From NCBI GenBank assembly GCA_963575645.1, contig OY754464.1:66934948-66998947 (forward strand): a stretch of 64,000 bases of DNA, read 5' to 3'. Of the stretch, positions 56,839-64,000 are shown piece by piece. This DNA is from Xanthostigma xanthostigma. Its lineage: Eukaryota > Arthropoda > Insecta > Raphidioptera > Raphidiidae. The position numbers and the translations under genes were made by a program. The notes under the pieces were generated by a model. That model made no database searches and was not told the origin of the DNA. It saw only the letters and a list, made by a program, of their open reading frames with translations. How positions within the stretch are numbered: position 1 is the stretch's first letter; each line of letters opens with the position of its first letter.

Positions 56839-57957
56839 TATAATGTGTGGTGCAGTTCTCAGAATTATTAATTTATAAAAAAATATAATCTCGAAGGTAA
56901 GCATTATTTGCAACCCTGGGTACAGAAGTGATGTTGGCTTGTTAGGCGCATAGCTGGAAGCGCCGATTTACACTGGTTTTGTCTGTGAGTTTTTGCAACT
57001 CAAACAGTTAAACACATTACGAAAAATGTAATTTTTTTTAAACCTTCCGAGATTTCTATTTAAAAAATCCAATTAATTTAATTAACATTACATGTGATCG
57101 TCAAAAAATAAATATCCACATAAATATTACGATACAAAAAAAAGCATTTACAATGTACAAATACCACTGACGAAAAAAACTGGATTGCTAGTCTGGGCTG
57201 TGCGAGTCAAGTAGTGCAGAAAAAGAGGGCAGATGTATTTCATCTCCGTTCAACAACATGTAGATAGTTAGATACTGATGGTACAGAGCCAATAGGAGAC
57301 CATAAGAAAGAGACATATACATACCTATATAATACCCTCTATATTGCTAGTAAAGATCGGGAGAAAGACTTAAACACTACAGTGCAGACAAATATATACG
57401 TCCATCTCACTTATTATACTTAGAGTCTCATGCGCATGTCCGTGAATGGATGCGCGTCAGTTTGTACATGAAAGAGAAGTGCCTTGCTTTATTCCACTTA
57501 CTAATTGCCCCACTACAGACGCGACACATGCGCACAACGGGTCAAGTAAAAAGAAAGAGATAGAAAAACAGTCATTTGCTGTCTCACTTCATGGGCCATG
57601 CTTCCACTTACGGCCACTAGCAATGTAGAAGTTATTAACTCAACTATATAGCCCTTTCTTTCTGACGCATTTGCGATGCGTGGTGACAGACTACTGGTTA
57701 AGGGCGTAGATATGGGGAGGGGGTACAAGAGGGAATTATCCCCCCAGGACCATAATAATAAAAAATAGAACTGAAAAACAAAATTTAGACAAGATTGCAA
57801 CAGCGTATTTTATAACATAATTAGTTTGGGAATTAATATTTTGCTTGACACCTTCCTTCGTGAGTATTCTTATTTGATATTAATAAAACTTAAGAAAATA
57901 TTGATTTTTTGCTTTAAAAGAAAAAATCTACGATCTTCTACTGGTTGAGTTCCATCC
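56839..57957. other. Gene-free stretch
   Basis: Frames of 60 and 95 codons overlap on opposite strands at 57446-57800 without motifs. No repeat copies were recognised. Confidence 0.4.
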
Positions 57958-58126
57958 CTGCGAAAGGTAATATTATCGTCACAGTCATGCGCAGTAGCCA
58001 AAACGTGTTCTAACCGAGACATGAACGGTTCTCGAACCGTTTTAAGCCACAAAACAGTGCAAAAGTCGACGCATGCCCACAAAACCGATACTGCGCATGA
58101 TTATGACGAAATATTACCGTTCGCAA
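57958..58126. repeat. Inverted repeat, about 40-bp arms
   Basis: tgcgaaaggtaatattatcg, tcacagtcatgcgcagtag at 57958-57997 pairs with gatactgcgcatgattatga, cgaaatattaccgttcgc at 58088-58126. Between them lies gaacggttctcgaaccgtt, a smaller palindrome. Likely a MITE of about 170 bp. Confidence 0.7.
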
Positions 58127-58704
58127 AGAGGTTATGGGTTTCCTGAAATCGCTATTGACAGCACAGCGCAACTTTCACTTCGATGATGTGCGAAATGCGA
58201 TTATCCAGTAGAATAATATCATTGAACGCGATTTAATCGCCTCAGTTGTCGAGCGTCTATGGTCAACAAGCTCGCAGTTTTAAACGCAATTTGTCAAGTT
58301 TAACGTTTCATTAATAAGTTCCCGACGGGAATGAATACCTATGGAAAATCAAAGTTCTTCAGGGTAAATCCCGGTTGCCTACAGGGCCGTGTCAAGTGCT
58401 ATTCTCGACAGAGTAAACAAAAACCGGTACAAAAGTAAGTACAAAGGTAAGGACAAAGGTACACAAAGAAGTTAGTAATAGATGGCTCTTACTTTAAAGT
58501 TTGGTTTTTTAGTGTGTGTGAACGAGAGAGGATTCAAAAGTATGTCGGAGAGTGTGAGTGAGAGGGTTTTACCTCTATCGTGTGGTCTTAAGGGGGGTAG
58601 GGTCTAAAAAACTGCATTTTCTTATAGTAAAACATTTAAAGAATGTTGTGTCAAAATTTCAAATCAATCGGAGCAAAACTCTCAGTCATAGACCGTTCTT
58701 GTTT
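58127..58704. other. Gene-free stretch
   Basis: A short triplicated acaaaggta motif occurs at 58438-58462. Nothing else is supported. Confidence 0.4.
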
Positions 58705-59377
58705 TTTTTTTGACGTGATAACGTCTTATAAATTGATGAATCACCAATCTTATAAATTGATAAAACACCGGCTGCATGCACGAAAAAGTGTAACGTTCCT
58801 AAATCGTAACGTTCCTAACGTTCGTAACGCGTAACGTTCCGCCTGACCCTGTGCGTGCTTTTTGCTAATTTCTCGCTCAATTTAAATCAGATCGGTTTGA
58901 AACCAGTCTTAAACGAAAGAGGAGAACATTTTACATAGATTTCGTATAACAGAATTTGCCTAAACAGTTTTTTTATACAAATTTATATAGAAAAATAGCT
59001 GTATAAATGCAATGTTGTCTAATGCATGGCGCGACGCGGTCGGTCGTTTTTGTTTGCCGTACATGGAAATTAGAATATAACGTATGTCTTGTCTTAACAT
59101 GAAAACGGCTGCATTTCTAATGTTTAATTCAATTTTTTGACATTAGTATTTTGTGAAATGCAACGCCTTCTAACTTAAGTATTGGAATAACTAATTATTA
59201 TTAGAACATAATACTTTGACAGTTGCAAACGTCACTTTTGACATTTCTTATCATTCCGACACCAAGGATAAGCGGATTGAAACCAAATTTTGGGAGGTTT
59301 AGGTTATGTATTACGGAATACGTTATCACGTAAAACTATCGTCCGTAAACCGACTTTACAGACAACCAATTTTTTTA
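58705..59377 (+). mobile_element. Family F, diverged copy
   Basis: Both family F ends are present (gacgtgataacgtcttataa at 58712; acgttatcacgtaaaactat near 59324). The taacgttcc unit is expanded to several copies, and the core diverges. Just before the right end, aagcggattgaaaccaaatt and ttgggagg (about 59271-59298) is a family A scrap. Confidence 0.6.
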
Positions 59378-59385
59378 TATAATAT

Positions 59386-59722
59386 TCTAAATATATAAAA
59401 GGACTGATGAGTGATGACTGACTGACTGATCTATCAACGCACAGCTCAAACCACTGGACGGATTGGGTTGAAATTTGGCACACAGATATTTTTTATGACG
59501 TAGGCATCCGCTAAGACCGAATTTTTGAAAATTCGATCCCTAAAAGGGTGTAACGGGGTTTAAAATTTGCATGGAGAATAAACGCACAACTCAAACCACT
59601 AGACGGATTGGGTTGAAATTTGGCACACAGATAGTTATTATGACGGAGGCATCCGCCAAAAACAGATCTCTGAAAATTCAACCCCTGAAAAGGTGTAACA
59701 AGAATTCAAAATTTACATGGAG
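59386..59722 (+). mobile_element. Helitron 5' region with tandem duplication
   Basis: TCTAAATATATAAAAGGACTG and gactgactgactgatctatc, as in 53330-53661 (inverse). The 165-bp block with acgcacarctcaaaccact and gattgggttgaaatttggca occurs twice. The right end is not seen. Confidence 0.6.
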
Positions 59723-60379
59723 AAATCACATAAGACAGATGTATAATTTCGAAAATGCGCAGGATTATCCATGTTAACAAATAAAAAACATGTGTTTCGA
59801 AGCTTCTGCCGGGCCTGTAAATAAGTAAATATTGAATTTCGATGTCGCCACTTTAAACGAGGTCGCCGTAGAACCTATTGGCGCAGCTCTGGCAATCAAC
59901 GGTGTTTGTGTACTACGAGAGCTTTTTTTGCACATATAAAACGTTGTGCACGGGGACAATATTAAAACAAAACTCCTCAATCTCCTCAAACACAATATTA
60001 TAACAGTGTGTTGAGTGGGGACCACTCCGTTAATTTGTTTGGGGAATTGTTCTCATTTTTATACGAGCCGTTTTACACCATGATTCAATTATTTTGAACA
60101 CCGAGTTGCGTTTCGTTTATATACTTAGTACAAGCAATAATGAATACCCGTCTATGAAAACAAACATGGAAGCTGTTGAACAGCTGATTTCTAAATGAGG
60201 TTGGAACACTATGTTTGAAATAAGGTTAGGATAAGCTCAAACTTTTGCAGCAGCTGGTTAGGTGCTTCATATTGTATAGATTGTCGTGAGACGAAATGAA
60301 AGGATGGCGGATCATTTTGATAAAAATAAAATATATTTTATGTGAATCCATAACAAAACCAGGTGGCTTAATTATTACA
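59723..60379. other. Gene-free stretch
   Basis: No gene. The text gaacagctgatttctaaatg, aggtt near 60180 is echoed by gatcagctgatttttaagtg, aggtt near 61040, on the other side of the family F copy. Confidence 0.4.
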
Positions 60380-60967
60380 AAAAAAAAATTGGTTGTATGT
60401 AAAGTCGGTTTACCGACGATAGTTTTACGTGATAACGTATTCCGTAATACATAACCTAAATTCTACATATAATAATTATAATAATTCGAATCTATGATAT
60501 TGCATCTTTCGCTTCAAATTTAGGTTAATTTTATTTATTAAAATTACTCACCACCTATAATAATAATTGTTTTTTTTAACTTTCTTTCTTTCGTACTTAT
60601 TTTAAGTCTCAAAGATTAATTGTCATAATATTTTGAAAACAATTGTTTCATTGTTTATATAAAATTCCAAAACCTACTTACAATATTTAATTATTTTCAT
60701 ACGTCAAAAAATTGATTTTTATAATGATAAAATTTGTATGAAAACGATTTTTTCGAGAGATGAGACCTAGCTAAAACGATTTTTTGCCCCCCAAAATCCC
60801 TTTTCAGTAAATTTCATCCAAATCGTTAGGGCCGTTTTCGAGAAAAGCACGCACAGGGTCAGGCGGAACGTTAGGAACGTTACACTTTTTCGTGCATGCA
60901 GCCGGTGTTTCATCAATTTATAAGATTGGTTATTCATCAATTTATAAGACGTTATCACGTCAAAAAA
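60380..60967 (-). mobile_element. Family F, full-length copy
   Basis: Inverse of 8385-8978 and close to identical along its length, with a poly-A/T run at each end. The shared 63-codon frame at 60767-60958 (-) has no known domain. Confidence 0.75.
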
Positions 60968-62063
60968 TAAGTACCGTCAGTCACTAATCTTAGACACTGA
61001 TATAATATCTAGATGTAGTTATAAGCATGGACGTAGTGGATCAGCTGATTTTTAAGTGAGGTTATAAACTAGTTGCGTTATTTTTTCCGTATCTTAAAAT
61101 CTATTCTTTGTTATAAAATAACATTGTTGGGAAATTGCAGGTCATATGTTATTTTTACTCAACTGTAATTTTTATGAATTAAAAAATAAAATTTGTAGAA
61201 TTTTTATTAATAACAGAACTTTACTGTATTTAAGTTGTATTAATTTAGACTTTAGAGTTTACATTGTACGTACTATTATACTGAAAAATTAACTCTGAAA
61301 TATCAGTTAATTATAACACTCTTTTGTTTTAAATGGCGTTTAATTTCAGTTCATTTGTCTGGAGATTTGAAAACAACAGTGGAAACAGTAAAATGTTTTA
61401 ATTGTTTCGTTTATGTGGAGATTTCTTAACTGATTAAAATCTGTTGACGTCACAAAGCATAGTTTTGATTTATTAATCAGAAATAACTACAGTTAATGCC
61501 CACAGAAGTTGCGCAGCAAAGTAGGTCATATTAAATTATAGTGATATAATGCATAGTTACCTCGTAATCCACTGGACCAGTTTTGTTGATTTTTTCCGCA
61601 CATACTCTTTATAATCCTGCAAAGGATATGGGATAGTACGTCTACCCTCGCTGGAATTCGAACCTAGTATCTTCCGAATCTAGTGTTCTCGCAGTGAAAT
61701 TTTGAACTTTAAGATACATACATAATATTTATTTATTCCTTTTGAATCTTGATTATTGCGTTGCCAAACTGAAATCTAACTTCATAGAGCCGGCCCTGAA
61801 AATTATTTTATTATAAAAAGTAAAATATTCTCTTTAGTCTGTTTAAACTCGTCAGACCAATTTCAATTTGCTTTTCATGATACAATGTTTCCTATTTGGA
61901 AAAGTGCGAGTTATATCGGCTCGTTAATTTTTTTTTCTGATTACACTATATTAAAATAAAGAACATGTGTCGCAAGACACACGATCGAAGTAAAACTTCT
62001 TACGTATAAATAGTATAATAATATAGGTAGTCCAAAAATAGCCCAGTGTCGAGAGCCAAAAGT
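60968..62063. other. Gene-free stretch with a decayed tRNA-like scrap
   Basis: At about 61645-61695, tggaattcgaacctagtatc, ttccgaatctagtgttctcg is a decayed version of the SINE head at 39425. gaagtaaaacttc at 61988-62000 is the foldback-associated motif. No gene is supported. Confidence 0.4.
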
Positions 62064-62282
62064 AAGTGTTAACAAAGGTAAGTTAAAAATTATCGAATTA
62101 AACAAATAAAATAATTTTAGCATTGTTGACTTAAGACCTAAAAGCTTTTCGCGAGAAGTTTAAATTATGAATGTTTTATGAACATATCTCGCGTCAAGCT
62201 TTTAGGTCAGATCATCAATGATGAAATTATTTTTTTTTTTTTAGTTGATTCGATAATTTTTAACTTACCTTTGTTAACATTT
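62064..62282. mobile_element. Foldback MITE
   Basis: Left arm gttaacaaaggtaagttaaa, aattatcgaatt, gacctaaaagctttt; inverse right arm aagcttttaggtc, gattcgataatttttaac, ttacctttgttaac. Loop about 35 bp around tctcgcg/cgcgaga. Confidence 0.8.
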
Positions 62283-62357
62283 AGGTATCTATCTGGACAA
62301 CGGCCTCATCTCAATAAAATCGAGTAATATGTATAAATATTTATTTTCTTTCTTTTA

Positions 62358-62921
62358 TGGCCATATTCACCGAACGTAAGTAGTTATTTATTCGGTTCGT
62401 TTGTCTTATTCCTCCGAATAAATAGCTATAATTCTATTCACCAAGCACAATTATGTTTACTGCAGGTATAAATCTATTCTGTCCAAATTCTCGGGTATAA
62501 ACATTTATTCGACTGAGAAAATAATAATGGCCGCCACATAGATCATAATAATATCTAACCTATAAGCGTGGAGTATTATATCTGCAGTTTACTTTTGTAA
62601 ATTTATTTATTTGTTGTTTATTAACCTTTTGTGAGGTGTATAGTTGTAAAACAAATTAGTCGAAGTTTTGTGTGCAATTGAGTTAGGATAAAACATTATT
62701 ATTTTAATGAAACTTTTTTTTGACGTTTACACTAACGCCATCGGTCGGATTTTTTAGTGAACGTCAAAATATGCAATAAAAGGAGTAAGAACTGTATAGT
62801 GCAGTGTGTATTTATTCTTCAGCTAACTATTTTACTTGATAATTTGGATGGTGAATTGAAATTAAATATTGTAACAAGATTAGTAATTTCTATCTTTAAT
62901 AGTGTTCGATGAATACGGCCA
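62358..62921. mobile_element. PIF/Harbinger-like MITE, TTA-flanked
   Basis: Ends TGGCCATATTCACCGAAC and the inverse TGGCCGTATTCATCGAAC match 16 of 18, with TTA on each side (62355-62357 and 62922-62924). The TTA duplication is the PIF/Harbinger mark. The 564-bp interior has no frame. The ends echo inside (ttcaccaagca; gtgaacgtcaaaa). Confidence 0.75.
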
Positions 62922-63094
62922 TTAGTACATTTTAACAAAAGCTTGTTTTTAAACGTTTTCTTTACTTGAATGTTATTATTTCCGTTTTAGTCATCTGCTC
63001 TATAAACACATAGCATGGGCACGTCTACCATAGGCTGTTAAAAAGTTGCATAGTGAACTGACTGTTCTGACTGCAGCATCAGGTCATGGTTATC

Positions 63095-63235
63095 AAATTA
63101 TTGTATTGTCATCGATACTACACGAGTATGTAAAATTTCAAAGTAATAGAACAATTGAAAGTGGTTCGAAATCGACTTGCAAGACTTGACCTGGACTAGT
63201 TAATCCAGGTCAAATCTTGCAAGTCAATTTCGAAC
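63095..63235 (+). repeat. Family H repeat ending in a 72-bp hairpin
   Basis: attattgtattgtcatcgat, tactacacgagtatgtaaa as at 12290. The final part is folded: gttcgaaatcgacttgcaag, acttgacctgga against tccaggtcaaatcttgcaag, tcaatttcgaac with an 8-base loop (63164-63235), three mismatches in 32. Confidence 0.65.
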
Positions 63236-64000
63236 GACATGTCAGTTGACAAACATGTGAAGTTGAATAAAAAACAAAGTAGCGACGATAACAACGTGCT
63301 ATTAGAATTATTGGAAAAAAATATATAAAATAAAATGGCAGACATAAAATACACATTCCAATTTAATGTTTCAGCCTCGTGTAGATGCTTTATTTATATT
63401 TATATGAACCACTAAATTATCTTTTATGAGAGCAATAAATATCTCCTCATTTTAATATATTCACGTCTTTGTACACTTAATATGACTCTCAACTCGGTAT
63501 CGTGACTGCGCGGGGGCGAAGCGTCTGCTTTTCTCGTGCCTATAGGTGTGCCTACATGATGTAACAAGAAGTTAAAATGTTTGTAGTGATTATTGGAGTC
63601 AAAAAAAAAACATCTCTCCTAATGGGGGTCGCTCTGTGATATAGGCACAAGAATAAATAAGCATATCACGAAAGCGGTGCCTTTTATGTGACTACCGACA
63701 GATTCGCGACCTTGGTTCCAAGTAAAAGGTGACATTTAATTGCTTTTCCAGTGGCGTACATAATTAATTTATATATTTACAGTTTTATTTTTAAAAAAAT
63801 CTGTTTTACTATCACAGCAACCACAATTTTATAAACAAAAAGAACGCATGAACCGATTTTCAGATCATATTTACGTTAATACGCTCCGATTGACTCCCTA
63901 ACGTAGTCGACATCGTTTATTCTCGAGATTTCGTCTTAGAAAAAAATTATCACGTACGTACGTACGCACACACAGAGACATCTTTTTAAAAATAGCGTAA
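63236..64000. other. Gene-free stretch
   Basis: A cgta repeat lies at 63953-63966. ctcgtgcctatag near 63533 is loosely inverted as atataggcacaag near 63637. No gene is supported. Confidence 0.4.

Noticed and set aside
1..64000. Integrated viral sequence (nudivirus, baculovirus or endogenous retrovirus with genes)
   Set aside because: No capsid, envelope, polymerase or integrase frame is visible; only one solo LTR was found.

Overview
The window looks like a gene-free stretch of an insect nuclear genome, most likely a moth or butterfly. It is AT-rich, has no open frame longer than about 150 codons, and is packed with repeat types typical of lepidopteran genomes. These include short Helitrons running A|TC...CTAG|T with cores such as gggtgaaaccggacgggacc, the gcgagtcggactcgcgc repeat, tRNA-derived SINEs, and many foldback elements. 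I found no convincing host protein-coding gene. The best hints of a host gene are a 26-nt micro-exon candidate at 49001-49026 (+), an isolated strong splice donor near 7282-7290 (-), and a complete heat-shock-type promoter at 21676-21757 (-) with no recognisable coding region downstream. The window therefore reads as intergenic DNA or the inside of a very long intron.

Layout. 1-6.7 kb: two Helitron pieces, two degenerate tandem arrays and two short inverted-repeat elements. 7.3-9.9 kb: a TAA-flanked element made of repeated splice-like modules, a dispersed family that I call F, and a perfect 89-bp inverted repeat. 10-16.4 kb: scattered family fragments, a pre-miRNA-like hairpin and a (TA)n run. 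17.5-20.1 kb: two hAT elements with exact 8-bp target duplications, one of them holding a nested copy of a 650-bp family that I call A. 20.6-26.8 kb: a Helitron, the heat-shock promoter, a TTA-flanked Harbinger-like element, a family G copy inside a family A copy, and the 3' end of a non-LTR retrotransposon. 27.1-31.8 kb: the most unusual part, a stack of large palindromes inside an inverted duplication, several carrying tRNA-like sequences. 34.4-35.8 kb: a 1.35-kb foldback with 65-bp near-perfect ends and a 9-bp target duplication. 36.0-36.9 kb: a second copy of the tRNA-like element seen at 27.3-28.1 kb. 40-41.7 kb: a TA-flanked MITE and a gypsy-type solo LTR. 42.7-47.1 kb: five inverted-repeat elements, one a triple palindrome. 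47.7-48.7 kb: a four-level nest (family A, then hAT, then Helitron, then a tRNA-Lys-like insert). 49-64 kb: another hAT, a foldback around the gcgagtcggactcgcgc repeat, more Helitron, family A and family F copies, and a second TTA-flanked Harbinger-like element.

How it fits together. Nearly everything recognisable is a mobile element or a remnant, and nesting gives a relative order: family A is old and is repeatedly interrupted by hAT, family G and foldback insertions. Several foldbacks share a short palindromic motif of the form GAAGTnAAACTTC, which may mark one superfamily. Family letters (A, F, G, H, I, J, T, P1-P3) are my own labels. Calls rest on sequence read by eye; no alignment, database search or expression evidence was available.
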